Assembly (NCBI GenBank): GCA_934045075.1
Contig: OW203726.1
Coordinates: 6,085,535-6,149,534, forward strand
Reading direction: 5' to 3'
DNA from: Yponomeuta sedellus
Lineage: Eukaryota > Arthropoda > Insecta > Lepidoptera > Yponomeutidae
DNA length: 64,000 bases
Shown piece after piece: positions 43,848 through 55,384 of this stretch. Position 1 is the first letter of the stretch; every line of letters starts with the position of its first letter. The notes under the pieces are model-generated. The model was not told where the DNA came from, did not search any database, and saw only the letters and a list, made by a program, of their open reading frames with translations. Position numbers and translations under genes: made by a program.

Positions 43848-44857
43848 TTCCACACAACACAATCGCTTATCCTGGTACCAAACTACTACCACAAAAAGGG
43901 AATACACTCAGACTGAGGCCAATAATTATACACGGATGCAGAGCGCAGATAATATAATCATTCATAGGTACTTACAGTACTACACATCATAAAAGTCCCT
44001 TCGGGAATCTATGTTCGCGCAGACTAGGAAGAAGTGTAACGAAAGTACCCGAAGCTATAAGTACATTCAGCATGATCTTTAACCGATACGGTTAAGGTGC
44101 AGAATTGATTGACGCAGTAGCGCTACCTATTTCGCTCACGCTAATATTACCAAACGAATAGTCACCTGAATCGATGACGTTGAATCAACCAATAGCAACA
44201 AGGCGCGCGGCCTGCCATAAAACGAAACTACGAGTATCTGATTGGTCGATCAACTTGCCGCATATCCAAAATTTGGTCATCTGCGCAGGTACATCCGCGA
44301 GACTTATATCTTGTGTAGCACTGTACTACTGCAAGATCTTTTGAAGACGGAGAGTGAGGTCCACCTCTTTGCAAGAGACCTATTCTCGAGAGCCGATTAG
44401 GCTCTACACAACTTTAATAACGAAGACAATGCGAAAACGTTGCCGAGTGAAACCGTTGCGAATGCGGAACACGATTTTCCGCCGTAGCGTAGACGTGCCG
44501 TGCCCGTGGCCGCTTTTTGACAGCATTCAAGGACGGGTCACGACTAATAGATATAGTGGTATATTTAAATGTACTCTAAAATAGAGATCTACCTATAACT
44601 TTTCAGGGTAGTTAGGGATCGTTACGGATATAAAGCTGGCCTGCCAAGTTTAAATCCAGTCAAGTTAAATTATTTAAAGGAAATCGTGGGTTTTGTTTAG
44701 GTGTCAGTCAAGTAGAGACCCAGCTAGATTAGGGCACTGAATTAAAGGCTTGTATTAGAAAATCCTGCCGTAAACCGGCTTTAACTCTGTCTTAAAAGCG
44801 TTTTAGTGGAATCGTCTTTTTACAAATGAAAAACTAGTAAGCTTCCGCTAGTTCAAA
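43848..44857. other. SINE-G tip, then no gene recognised
   Basis: 43848-43935 resembles SINE-G (CAATCGCTTATCCTGGTACC, ACTCAGACTGAGGCC). 44000-44857 has only a motif-free 76-codon frame (44354). The 5' part of the gypsy element, including its 5' LTR, is not visible here. Confidence 0.4.
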
Positions 44858-46797
44858 GTGTGTATGGGTCTCACTAACGCCCCTGTTACCCAACAAAGAT
44901 TTATTGATAATCTTTTCTCGGCCGATTTCGATTACTCTGTATTCTGCTACTTAGACGATATTGTCATAGCCACTACCACATTCGAACATCACGTAGAATT
45001 ACTCAACAAAATCCATAAAAAACTAATACAGGCAAATATTACTATAATTTATCCCAAATGCGCTTTCTTCCGTAAAGAGTTAAAATATCTGGGTTATATT
45101 ATTGATGAAAAAGGTCTCCATACTGACCCTGAAAAAGTGAAAGCAATATTAGATATTAAAACACCTGTAACTGCTAAACAAGTTAAACAATTTCTAGGTA
45201 CAGTGAGCTGGTATAGACGCTTTGTACCAAACCTCAGCAACTTAACAGCTCCACTAAACAAACTTACTTCTACTAGCAAAAAAGCTCCTCCTTTCAAATG
45301 GACACAAGAAGCTGATAAGGCTTTTAACAAAATAAAAGAAGCTCTTGTTTCCACACCTATTTTATCTTGCCCAGATTTCAATAAACCATTCCAGGTACAC
45401 TGTGATGCATCAAGCTTTGGCCTTGGAGCCATGCTTACCCAAACCTATGACGGAGTCGAAAAACCTATAGCTTATATGAGCAAATCTTTATCAAGCGCAG
45501 AGAGAAACTATTCTATCACTGAACGCGAACTGCTAAGTGTAATTACAGCCTTAGAACACTGGCGTTGCTACCTTGATAATGGCAAAAAATTTACCATTTA
45601 TACTGATCACGCAGCTCTCCAGTGGTTCCTAAAATTGGATAATCCCACAGGTAGACTAGCCCGTTGGAGTATCCGCCTTTCAATGTTCAATTTCGACATC
45701 AAACATAAACAAGGCAAAGACCATGTAGTACCCGACATTTTATCCCGTTCCATACCTGTTAACATTATTAACTTTAACCCTACAGAAATGGTTTACCGAT
45801 ATCTTCACTAAATGTAAAACTAATCCAACCTCCACACCTGACTACATGATTAAAGACGATAAACTCTATAGATATACACGCTCTAATACACCATATAACT
45901 CAGAATTTACTTGGAAACAAGTGATTCCCAAAGATCTTATCCATACGATTATAACAGAAAACCACTCCACACCCACGGCCGCTCATTTCGGTACCCTTAA
46001 AACTCTACACCATATTAAACAGTCCTATTTCTGGCCAGGCATGTATAAAGACATCGCCTCCTTCGTTTCTAAATGCGATACATGCCTTGCATACAAACAT
46101 CAAAACCAAAAAACTATTGGCCTTATGGGCAAGCCTAAAACTTGTTCTCGACCTTTTCAATGCATATCGATCTCATTGGCCCTTTACCTATAACCCGTAA
46201 ACTTAACAGATTCATATTTGTCGTAACATGTTGCTTTTCCAAATATTTAAAAACCTATTTAGAGGCTAAAAATTTCACCCATGCTCAATTGGTAGAGCGC
46301 TGGTACGGATAGCCAGAGGTTGCGGGTTCGAATCCCGGCATGGGTGAAATTTTTAGCCTCTAAATAGGTTTTTAAATTTGTTCCTTAGCACGGGTTAGTG
46401 CATTAAAAATTAAAATAGTGTTTCCAAATATTGTTTAATTTTCTCAATTAAACGAGCAACTTCAGGTATCATCAGGCACTTATTAGAGAACCTTGTCTTT
46501 ATGGTCTACGGCATACCAGAAACCATAATATTAGACAACGGCCCTCAGATGATAAGCCAGGAACTACACGACCTATTCACACTTTACAACATACCTAAAA
46601 TTCACTACACACCACGCTATTGCCCCCAGGTCAATACGGTCGAAAGATACAATAAAACGATAATTACAGCAATCGCATGTTTTGTCGACGAAGACCACCG
46701 CACATGGGATGTTAATTTACACAAAATAGATTCGCCCCCAACTTTACCCACCAACCGCAAGCCTCTTAACACAAAATACCAGCGGGTGGTAACTGGC
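44858..46797 (+). pseudogene. pol: Ty3/gypsy retrotransposon pol, 5'-truncated and broken
   Basis: A 317-codon open block (44858-45811) starts inside reverse transcriptase. Visible are the MGLTNAP segment, the active-site YLDD (residues 31-34), the FLGTVSWYRRFVPN connection, and RNase H with Asp 183 (HCDASS), a Glu near 222 (TERELL) and Asp 250 (IYTDH). A frame change near 45790 leads to the integrase HHCC zinc finger (45846-46193, WPGMYKDI then CDTC) and another near 46150. The integrase core is cut by a SINE-B (46248-46420) and resumes with LDNGPQ and NTVERYNKT, carrying the second and third catalytic acids. Gag, protease and the front of reverse transcriptase are missing. Non-functional. 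Confidence 0.9.
46248..46420 (+). mobile_element. SINE-B with inverted 5' block, inside gypsy integrase
   Basis: TAAAAACCTATTTAGAGGCT...CACCCATG, the exact inverse (38 bp) of the 3' side of the core, is followed by CTCAATTGGTAGAGCGC, the core with box B, CCTCTAAATAGGTTTTTA and the normal tail. Exact 12-bp target-site duplication TTTCCAAATATT at 46236-46247 and 46421-46432. Younger than the gypsy insertion. Confidence 0.92.
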
Positions 46798-46800
46798 TAA

Positions 46801-47246
46801 ATAAGCCTATTACTAATTTAGGCCAGTTTCTGGATAAATCTAATTAATAAAAATAGATTTTGTCTATACTGAATGAACGTCTTCACCTTCACTTTAGATG
46901 AAGACAATGCTAGATGATGCATGCTAGGGATGAATGATAGATGATGAATAAAAGTGGAACTGCCTAATGTAAATATTCATTGTAGATATCACCCCACACC
47001 TTCTAAATTTTTTTTCATCGCCCATATTTTATATTTTATTTTAATATTTAAGAATAACTAAATTTATTTACTTACCATCCCACATCCCCGACCTTCATCG
47101 ACCTTACTTTGGATTCTCGACTTTAAATTTTAAATTAAATAATTTTAATTCACAATTTTTTTATAAAAAAAATTTTTTTTAAATATATTTTTTTTAAATA
47201 AATATATTTAAAAAAAATATTTTTTTTACCGGTTGCCCCCGGGTAG
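46801..47246. other. probable gypsy 3' region with AT palindrome
   Basis: Follows the truncated pol frame. 47150-47228 is almost pure A/T and largely self-complementary (AAATATATTTTTTTTAAATA and inverse). It ends in GGTTGCCCCCGGGTAG just before the candidate LTR; this is not a convincing polypurine tract. Confidence 0.4.
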
Positions 47247-47509
47247 TGTAACGGTGCAAACCTCTTTACACCATTTTTATTTCTTTTCTATCTATCATTT
47301 TCAAATATTTAAATTTTGTCACTCATTCTTCGATTTCCCTCATTTTTCATCCACTACTACTTTACCCTTTGACCAGATCTGACTTTTTACCTGCTTCTCC
47401 GTTTTTATCCAGTTTTCTGTTTTAAAGTTACTATAAATCTACAAATAAAATCACACCTGAAGTTGTTCCAGAGTTTATTTATTAATTATAAAAGTTATAA
47501 AACGTTACA
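47247..47509 (+). repeat. candidate gypsy 3' LTR, 263 bp
   Basis: Begins TGTAACG and ends CGTTACA, a 7-bp terminal inverted repeat with TG...CA ends. It contains AATAAA near 47443-47448 and lies downstream of the pol remnant in the same orientation. No second copy is in the window, so the call rests on structure and position. Confidence 0.55.
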
Positions 47510-47659
47510 AGTGGTTTAAATATCGGTACTAATGATACAGTTCTTAAGTTTAGCCTTGTTTCAATGAGACGTTGTATTCATGAGGTTTCAGTTTCTCGAA
47601 CCTCATGAAAACGCGAAGAGTTCTTCGCTTTACGAGGGCTACGAAGGGCTACTTATTGT

Positions 47660-47765
47660 GCCTATATTAGGTATATGTCCCACCGCAGGGCACATGTTTT
47701 CTTCCAGAGAGAGAGTAGGGGCTAACTCACCTTGCTGATTGGTAATTTTAAGTGCCAATATATAT
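47660..47765 (-). mobile_element. SINE-H fragment, minus strand
   Basis: GTCCCACCGCAGGGCACATG and CCAGAGAGAGAGTAGGGGCT, then GATTGGTAATTTTAAGTGCC. Related debris lies at 48168-48300 (CCTTACGATGTTTTCCTTCA). Confidence 0.55.
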
Positions 47766-47769
47766 GAAA

Positions 47770-48852
47770 GAATGAAAGAATAAACATTTATTGTCATGCA
47801 AGGCTAACAATGTTTATATTACCTACCTATAGTTACATATCTAGACAAAACTTTGCTATAAATGATAAAAAGATATATAAATACCTCACACACGGAGAGG
47901 ACTCGCCAATAACACTCCTATTATTTTAAGTTTATTGTAACTTTGCTACATTTTGTTAAATCTCTGCTAAATTATTTCTTAGTTTAACATTGTATTTATT
48001 TAAATATTTTAATTTGCCTTATTCGGTGGGGATTTGGCGTTGGATGCCGTAATACAGGCTTCATGCCTAGCTCGGCAACAGAGGCTAATCTATATACTTA
48101 AGTCATTTCGTGTAACATTCTTATTTGTAAATCTTTCTAAATCATTGGTCAATAAACAATAAACAAAAACATCCAGGTTTCCTTACGATGTTTTCCTTCA
48201 AATTTAGCGTGTTGTATTGCTACTACAATACTACAATAATACTACTACAATACTACTACAACTTCTCAAATGTTCGTAACTTAGCACCGGTTTCTGAATT
48301 GAGAATTTCACTATGTAAATACTTTAAGTAACGTTCTGTTACGTTCTTTTCTGAGAAATTCGAAGAAACATTACAGCACTGCAGTTAACTATTTACTAAG
48401 CGAAATTCTTAATTCAGAAACTGGCCCGTAGAAAGCAAATTGATTGATACACCGGTGTAGTGCTTACGAATTTCTTATTGCCACGAATTTGTGCACCCGG
48501 GTGACGAAAATGTGATTCACCAGCCCCGATAATGGCGAAGGCGCTCGGAAGCTAGAAGAAAAAAGTGACACATCCGTTCGATCTATCCCAGTTTGCCTAG
48601 ATCTTAGTTGCTTTCGTTTGCGTCAGCAAACACGGATGAGCTGTACCTATTGGTCACGCGCGTAAAATCCTGATATTTTCATAGAAAACTGCTGAAGGCA
48701 CTTTTAGGGGACCGTAACATAAAACGATTAGAAAGCAAACTGATTCAATACTGTGTAGAGTATCGGAGTTCTCTTAGGGCATCTTGAGTGTGGTTGAAGA
48801 CAAAGTTGACAGCCACATGTTCAGGCACTGTATAGCACGCATAAGTGCAGAT
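47770..48852. other. no gene recognised
   Basis: AT-rich. It includes a minor (ACTACAATACT)n tract at 48215-48262 and a palindromic pair near 48290-48430 (CCGGTTTCTGAATTGAGAAT with AGCGAAATTCTTAATTCAGA, AACTGGCC). Confidence 0.4.
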
Positions 48853-49155
48853 CAGTGTTGCCAGACGTTTTGAATGAACGATCGTACGATGGGTAAATAA
48901 AAAGTCGTATTCCCTAAGAAGGCTGCTAAAAAAAATAGTACGTTTTAAAATCTTTGTTTTATTACTTTGTTTTACTACAATCAATTAAACACACAATTTT
49001 TACGGTTTTATTTATCCCCGTAAAGGGTTTTACAGTTTATATTATTTAATCCTGTTGGAGAAAAATCCACACAACACCCATAACGCTTAATATGTTGTTT
49101 TGCCAAAAGAACTAACTAGTGACGGTGGGTTGGTACTTAGTAAGTAATAGAATGA

Positions 49156-49526
49156 CCACGAAGCGCTCGTGGCCTAGTTGTAGTAGTAGATTGAAATCAA
49201 TCACTCGAGTTAAGCAACAACAGGCGCGGTCAGGTGCGGGATGGGTGACCGTCCTGTTACTACCGCTAGTGGCATTTTTCCGAGCGTTTCCGTGCTTCGC
49301 AAGGCACGTTAAGTCGTGGATGCCGGCTGTGATGTAATGGCAGTCGTTAAGCCATGTCAGAGGCCTTTTGGGCGGCTTGATAACTTCTGGTAATAAGGTC
49401 CGCCACCGTCTTACAAACCTCCACCAACCCGGACTTGGCCCCCGTGGTGGAGTATGGGCTAACTTTCCTGCAACGCAAGGAAGAGACCCGTGCCCCAGCA
49501 GTGGGGACTTAATACAGGGTTGAAAT
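49156..49526 (+). mobile_element. SINE-C (5S rRNA-derived), full length
   Basis: Best plus-strand copy. Head GCGCTCGTGGCCTAG, then CGAGTTAAGCAACAACAGGC (box A), GCGGTCAGGTGC (intermediate element), GGATGGGTGACC (box C); body GCTTCGCAAGGCACGTTAAG, GCCATGTCAGAGGCCTTTTG, CCACCAACCCGGACTTGGCC; end GTGGGGACTTAATACAGGGT. Inserted in the hAT-like MITE. Confidence 0.88.
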
Positions 49527-49636
49527 CGAAGTAAAAGAATAAATAGTGACGTAATATGTTGTTATTAGTACTTCGTTTGAACGATATCTAAAAAAGTCGT
49601 ATGTTTACGTACGATTTCTGCCCCTGGATCGGGTTT

Positions 49637-49793
49637 TTCCCTATGGCTCCAAAATTTCTTTCCCACCGGCTCCAACAGAAAACTACAGACAAACAGATTT
49701 ATTCCCAAAGGCTCCAAAAAATGCATAGAGTTCATAATTGAAGAATTATTTGATATTTATAATTTCATACATTAGTTCCCAGTGGCTCCAAGA
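49637..49793. repeat. subterminal motif array, left end of MULE (4 copies)
   Basis: TTCCCTATGGCTCCAAAA (49637), TTCCCACCGGCTCCAAC (49660), TTCCCAAAGGCTCCAAAA (49702), TTCCCAGTGGCTCCAAG (49777). The first lies inside the terminal repeat. Likely binding sites for the element's FLYWCH zinc-finger transposase; that role is inferred. Confidence 0.85.
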
Positions 49794-50376
49794 GTTCTTT
49801 AAGTTGATGTAAGTATATTTTTGTACTTTATAAAATATTCGCTAGTACAGTATGAAAAAAAATACTTTGACTAATGGTCGGCCTAGAGCCAGCTTGGTCT
49901 AAATGAGTTCAACGTGAGACTGAGAAAAAGAAGCAGTCGCGTTTGCAAAGTTTTGAGTGTGATAGGATAGTCATATCATATTACAAATTTTACATACGTA
50001 TTAAAAATACCGGGGTAATAAACTAAAATGGAGTTTTATAAGAAAACAACAAGTAAATTTATAAATCATATATTTACCATATATTTTGTCATTTTTTCAG
50101 TTAACGTTAACAATAACCTAAGTATTTACGAATTATGAACTTTGTCTTATTTAGCGGTCTTTGCAAAAGCTTGAAAATGACAACAATCATAAATAAGTCT
50201 TACATAAAATAAAATTTAAAAACAGGTAAAAAATCAGCTCTTAATTCAACAAAAAATAAATCAACTACTTTTTTACGTAAAAGTTAAATCAGTCTTAAGT
50301 AATCATCACAGAAATCACAATAATCAAATTATCTCACAAAAATCACAGCATTAATTAAAAAATTATGTTATATTAT

Positions 50377-52152
50377 CTATTTCAACCGATCAAGGGCTTC
50401 CAAGATGCTTATTGATTTTTCTTTGTACTTTCGTAAAATCAATGCTATTCTAATGTCATTGTTAACCGATTGTCGGTTTGGGCGGTTTGGTTCAGGCACA
50501 TGGTACTTTTCAAAATATTCAGCTATTTTCTGAATTTCATACAAGCAGTCAAGCAATCTTGGATTCTTTTTTACGTCATTGTTAAGGCTTTTATGCCAGG
50601 CTTCAACCACGCTTATTGTGCGATGTCGTTCTCCTTCACAGTTCCATACCTCAATGGGTATTGAATTATTAGTCAGCCAGGTGTCAACAAAATAATTGTT
50701 GAATTTTGTTATTATTTCACTGTCTGGCGCTATTTCCATCAGTGCTAGCCACCTATCTTCAACATAACAACTTGGTAAATGAGCCAAAGCTAAACATCTG
50801 TTCACATGATTGTGATTCTCCGTCGTAGTTACACCAAGCTGTTTAGCTTTTTTTTTAACTGCCTGTTTCAAATGGAAATTGCATCCTTTCACTTGCACAT
50901 TTGGTATGCATTTTTGGATAGCATTTAATGCAGCTACCTCAAAATCTAAAATGCATTTTCGTGGTTTCCAGCTTGGTATTAAGTATTTGATTGTGTCGAA
51001 TAAGATTTCGTATGTCTTTTGTTCTTTATTTTGTAAAAGAGCAAATAGGACATGTATAATATTTGTTTGATGTTCGTTACTATCTACATCTGCATGCATT
51101 GTATATATTTGGTAAAACGGCTTAGGGCAACTTCTGAAAGTGCCATCAAACAAAAAGATGTCTCTTTCTTGAATTATTTTTCTGCCATATTGTGATGAAA
51201 ATATTATTATTCGATTTGTCTCGCCCTTGTAATCGTATAATAAAAAGTCTTCAAATATTCTCGGGATTTCCACTTCTCTGGCATCCTTAAACTGGGTTTT
51301 AGTTACATCTAAAACGGAATTTCGTGACCTGTATAGCGAGCTCTTCACGCTTTTAAATTTAGGAACTTCACGTACTAAATGGAAACCTGAGTCTACGTAC
51401 TTCTTTTTGGCTGCATCGTATATTTTAGTTATGGGTGTTCGAGAAAATTCTGCATACTGACGACATTCTTCTACAAATTCCTGACGTAGATAATGCTGCT
51501 GTGGAGAACAAGTATGAAGATCCTCACGCAATATTCTTCTTCCTAATATTTTCAACTTTGCCTTGCAAGTTTTGCTTGATGTGCACGTCCACATTTCCGC
51601 TCCATTTTTTAGCGTGTGGTGCAGAAAATGGTGATGATTAGCTCTTATTAGTGTTCGCTTGCCGTCTAAAAATAAAATATTATTTAGTTAATGGAGCAAT
51701 GGAGCTGATTTTTTAAGATGTAAACATTTGATATCAGATATTTAAGATGTACACATCTTCTTTAGTTTACTATAGCTTCTAAAGTATAATATTTTATTCT
51801 CAAGCACTACTGAGATAAGAAACTTAATATTTACCACTAGTAGTATGAAAGTTGTATGTAATTAAAGTTAAAAAGCTATCTATTTTCATTTTTTTTTACT
51901 AAAATAAAGTATTAGTATTAATTTTCTATGTATTTTCATATCAAAAATAATTTTCAATGAACTGACGTAACTTTTAAGATGATTCTAAAAAGTTAATAGG
52001 TAATCAGAATTTTGATGTTTATTTATACAAATTATTGCAATAAGTATACCAAAACACTCACCAGAACTGTGTTTGTATGTGAAGTCTAAAGGTACGCTAG
52101 GTCCGGCAATGTCTCTACAGTCGCCATCTTGATCTTGATCTTGATCTTCCAT
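50377..52152 (-). CDS. FLYWCH-zinc-finger MULE transposase, two exons, intact
   Basis: Exon 1 is 52152-52062 (91 nt, ATG at 52152, acidic MEDQDQDQDGD start). The intron is 52061-51666 (GT at its start as GTGAGTG, AG at its end after a TTATTTTT tract). Exon 2 is 51665-50377. The phase matches exactly (G|AC gives Asp 31) and yields 459 residues without a stop. Residues about 32-84 form a FLYWCH-type zinc finger (C58, C64, H81; position 83 is Cys instead of the usual His). The MULE DDE catalytic domain shows Asp 204 (FDGTF), Asp 271 (LDFE), the C292-x2-H295 motif (GCNFHLKQA) and Glu 385 (VVEAWH). It should cut and join the ends of its own transposon in the nucleus. A shorter start at 51594 would lose part of the zinc finger. 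Host domestication is the alternative, but complete termini argue for a live element. Confidence 0.88.
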
Positions 52153-52510
52153 CACAAGGCACTATTATTTTACAAATTAGTAGGTAGCGTACACCGATAG
52201 CGTGAAAGGGTGCAAGGGCAACTGATAAGAATATACACAGATGCACTAGAAGAGCTGTCCGCCAAAAACCGGTTTTTTGTTTTAGGTACAACATGTAGAA
52301 CAATAGGCTGACTCCTGATTGGTTAACCCCATCCCTTTCTCGCTTTCACGTATTTACCTGCTATGCTGCGAGTAAATTATTTTACGTCATACAATAACTC
52401 TTTAGCCTCGGTGAAAAGTATAAATATTTCAAAGTAATTTTATTTGCTTAGTGAAAAATATAGTTTTGTCCGATTCTTGATTCTGTCGCTATCTGTACAT
52501 GAAGAATACT

Positions 52511-52710
52511 TTTGGAGCTATTGGGAATAATGTATTATTAGAAAAATATTATTTAAATAACTTTTGGAGCCAGTGGGAACAAATGTATGACATACGATTT
52601 GGAGCCGATGGGAACAACAAAATATTTTATTTAATACGTTTTGGAGTCTTTGGGAATTAATGTATGAATTTATAAAATTTGAAGAACAATAGATTTGGAG
52701 TCAGAGGGAA
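52511..52710. repeat. subterminal motif array, right end of MULE (5 copies)
   Basis: Inverted relative to the left array: TTTGGAGCTATTGGGAA (52511), TTTTGGAGCCAGTGGGAA (52562), TTTGGAGCCGATGGGAA (52598), TTTTGGAGTCTTTGGGAA (52640), TTTGGAGTCAGAGGGAA (52694). The last lies inside the terminal repeat. Confidence 0.85.
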
Positions 52711-52797
52711 CAACCCCCTGGATCGTACATGCAAAATAAATGTAAAAAATCGTACGAATACGATTTAAATCGTACATCTGGCAACGCTGGCGCAGAT

Positions 52798-53729
52798 CGA
52801 CAAACTTTTCAATTTCGTCAAGAAATTAATGTCAAAGAGAAGTTTAAACGTAAGCTGTTTTAAAACGCGCCCGTTAGGTCTTGTAGCTATTGTGACGTCA
52901 CAGATTTCGACCAGCACGTTAGTTGGCAAATTTGTATGCGTTCCTAAGGTACATACAAAACCTAAAGGTGTACGTGCTGGTAAGTGGTAACTTCGTGTCA
53001 TCCCCAGAATCCCTGTAAGTTAGGCTGTTAGTAATAATAATAAAAAAAAATCTCCTTCTTCTTCTTCTGTTTTTTTTTCAATGATTCTACCTAGTTGGAT
53101 GCCATTTAATTGCTAAAGAATGTATAAATTTTTCTGACATAGTAACAAATTTTGGCCTTTTCAAATACCGCAGGATGTCGAAATTAAGTTCCATTTACTT
53201 TTTTCAAGATCGGTTAGAATCGGTCGGTAGGCTCTAAATGTTCTTGTAAATTTCTTTTAGGTAAGTGTACAAATATTGCAATTCGTTACATGTTACAATC
53301 TTTTAATAGAAAAACTGACTGACTCTCGGGCCATGCGCAGTGTAGGGTTCCGTAGAGAGAGGATTTTTTATGTACTTTACCGAACTGACAACAGCAAAGT
53401 AATTTCCAATGGATTTTGTACGAGATTTTCCTTTTAAAAGTTGGACGCCTATTACTCGTTAACTTGTAGCTGAAGAATATTAGCCGTGATAATTTTACTT
53501 TTAAGTTCATTATATATACGACTACCCGTTTAACTGGGAGAAGGGCGGGACGCCCTAATGGAACAAAATGCACTTTAAAGCGCTATATTTTGCAAACGGA
53601 ACCCATAGAAAAATTGTTTTCTTACAACCACAATGTTTTATGTGGCAGTGCCACAATGTGTTTAGACGAACAATCAACGTTAAGGCCAAAAAGCCTCAGA
53701 AAAATTCCCAGCTGAGGAAAGGGTGGTGC
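52798..53729. other. no gene; short dispersed-repeat piece
   Basis: 53325-53365 (GGGCCATGCGCAGTGTAGGG, TTCCGTAG) is a common lepidopteran dispersed-repeat motif. A C/T-rich run (CTCCTTCTTCTTCTTCTG) is at 53051. Otherwise unmatched. Confidence 0.4.
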
Positions 53730-54215
53730 GGTGGAAATTATAACATCCCGTACCCACAGGCTTTGTGAACCCCCAAGAGAGGCTCAAAACGGGTTGCGAT
53801 TTGCAATGGCCTACGTGGCAGTCACTCAACCCACTCTGAACCCTAGTAGGTCGCTGCAGACAAAACTTCTGCACCAACAGAAGAGCAATGCACCTTCTCT
53901 AATGCCCATTATGCCGTCATACTAGCACTCTGGAGGACCTAACAGAGGCCAACGCTGCTAAAATTGCAGTAGCCAACTATTGGGCAGGAAGAATATTAAC
54001 TGGTCGAATCGCTGACACAAAAAGAAAAAGAAGAAGAACGATAAGGCCACACTGTGATGCAAAGGAGAAAAAAATTGCATTCCTATTTTAGGTAAAGCTG
54101 GGTTTCGTGAACCATCACCGCGGCCATCGTAACAGAAGTCCCTAAAATTAGGGAGAACCTAAGAAGGTCGCCGTCGTCGGACGATGAGGAGAAAATCATC
54201 ATCATCATCAGGATT
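53730..54215 (+). mobile_element. possible non-LTR fragment with (ATC)n tail
   Basis: A GC-richer stretch with broken coding-like frames (ANYWAGRILTGRIADTKRK in one frame near 53960) ends at GAGAAAATCATCATCATCATC, the kind of simple tail left by lepidopteran LINEs. No domain is recognised, so this is tentative. Confidence 0.3.
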
Positions 54216-55380
54216 CGTGTTAATTGAAACTTTTTCAGATTATGTATTATTATAGCGCATTGTAAGTTAGTTTATTATTGTTTATCTCACAAGACCGGGT
54301 AATAAATCTTTACCAAATTGCGCTCTGTAGTTTATCTGTACCGCATTGCCTAATCCGCCAGTTAAATCACCTTACCGCATATCCGAGTCAATAAATCGAT
54401 TATTCAATCAACACATGGGGTGATAATCGAATTCGCAAGGATAGTTATTCGATAATAACGACCCGCCATGTTTCGACAAGAAATAATTACCTATCGATCA
54501 AGTTGGTACGAGTAAGCGGTACCTGAGAGTATAGATTCCCGTTTAATATTAGCTCGTATTGCATTGAAAATAAAAACTACTCCGGTGCATTGTACGATGT
54601 ATTGAAGTGTTTGTGTGCAAATTGCTCACGGATATTGATAGAAAGTTGGCAATAAAATAAATACCTTTGTGGATGGATGGATTCAATTTCTTCTCTCGAA
54701 ATTTGCTAGGTATTATACTACGTACTATACGAGACGCCTCTATTTTTTTAATATAAATATTCTTTCTAACACTATCAAAGTTAAGACATTTATAAATGGC
54801 GCCATATTGAATTATTGAGATGAATGACCTAGGACTAGGTGACCACGCTTCCTGTATTTGACGTATTTCTATCAACGGTTTGTTTATATGTTGACAAATA
54901 CTGTGTGAATACAATTCTAGAGAAGAGGGAATGCAGAATGTGAATTGCAAAATGTATCCCAACAAAATATACACTCGAAAGTGCGAAAAGAGGCATAGTT
55001 TTGTGGTGTACAGTCAACAGAACATAAAATTTTACATACATGTACTCTAAAAGATAAAAACTATAATTAAGACATTGACACAGGAAATAGGGTCCCTAAA
55101 GCTCCACTGTCAGTCGGTCAATCTGTCACCAAGCTGTATTTCATCAACTGTGGTAGCTACTCGTAGACAGTTGCAATTTTCATACATCATTTCTGTTTCC
55201 GCTATAACAAACAAATACGGAAAACAAGTTCATTCAAGAAACAAGATTGATTTGCACTTTTTTTTTGGAAACAGATAAACACTAGAAGTAATCACAGCAG
55301 AATATTCAGTTTTATATTTACTTAAAAAATAAGTAATTAAATAAATAAAGTAATCAAATGAAATCCGACATAAAACCAAT
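54216..55380. other. no gene recognised
   Basis: AT-rich. A 141-codon minus-strand frame (54974-54549) has no recognisable motif, low-complexity composition and no conserved neighbours. Confidence 0.4.
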
Positions 55381-55384
55381 GTCA

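Larger units (their letters stand above)
49632..52715 (-). mobile_element. MULE (Mutator-like) transposon, 3.08 kb, structurally complete
   Basis: Exact 10-bp target-site duplication CCCTGGATCG at 49622-49631 and 52716-52725, in the range known for Mutator-like elements. Termini GGTTTTTCCCTATGGCTCCA and GGTTGTTCCCTCTGACTCCA (right, minus strand) form an imperfect inverted repeat. Each end has an array of the same motif (consensus TTCCCnnnGGCTCCAAA). One two-exon transposase gene fills the centre. An intact frame, exact duplication and matching ends suggest recent mobility. Confidence 0.85.
48853..52789. mobile_element. hAT-like MITE carrying nested insertions
   Basis: Ends CAGTGTTGCCAGACGT (48853) and, inverted, CAGCGTTGCCAGATGT (52789), flanked by 8-bp near-identical repeats GTGCAGAT (48845-48852) and GCGCAGAT (52790-52797), as expected for hAT elements. 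Removing the MULE and the 5S-SINE leaves under 500 bp with no transposase, so it is non-autonomous. Several CGTACGAT motifs lie near both ends. Confidence 0.7.

Noticed and set aside
49200..49260. 5S rRNA gene
   Set aside because: Only the internal control region is similar; the 5' and 3' thirds of a 5S gene are missing and a SINE body follows.
50377..51594. 405-residue protein as the full gene product
   Set aside because: This start lies inside the zinc finger; a phase-matched upstream exon with consensus splice sites gives a complete FLYWCH domain.
54549..54974. 141-codon minus-strand frame as a gene
   Set aside because: No motif, low-complexity composition and no splice or neighbour support; expected by chance in 64 kb.
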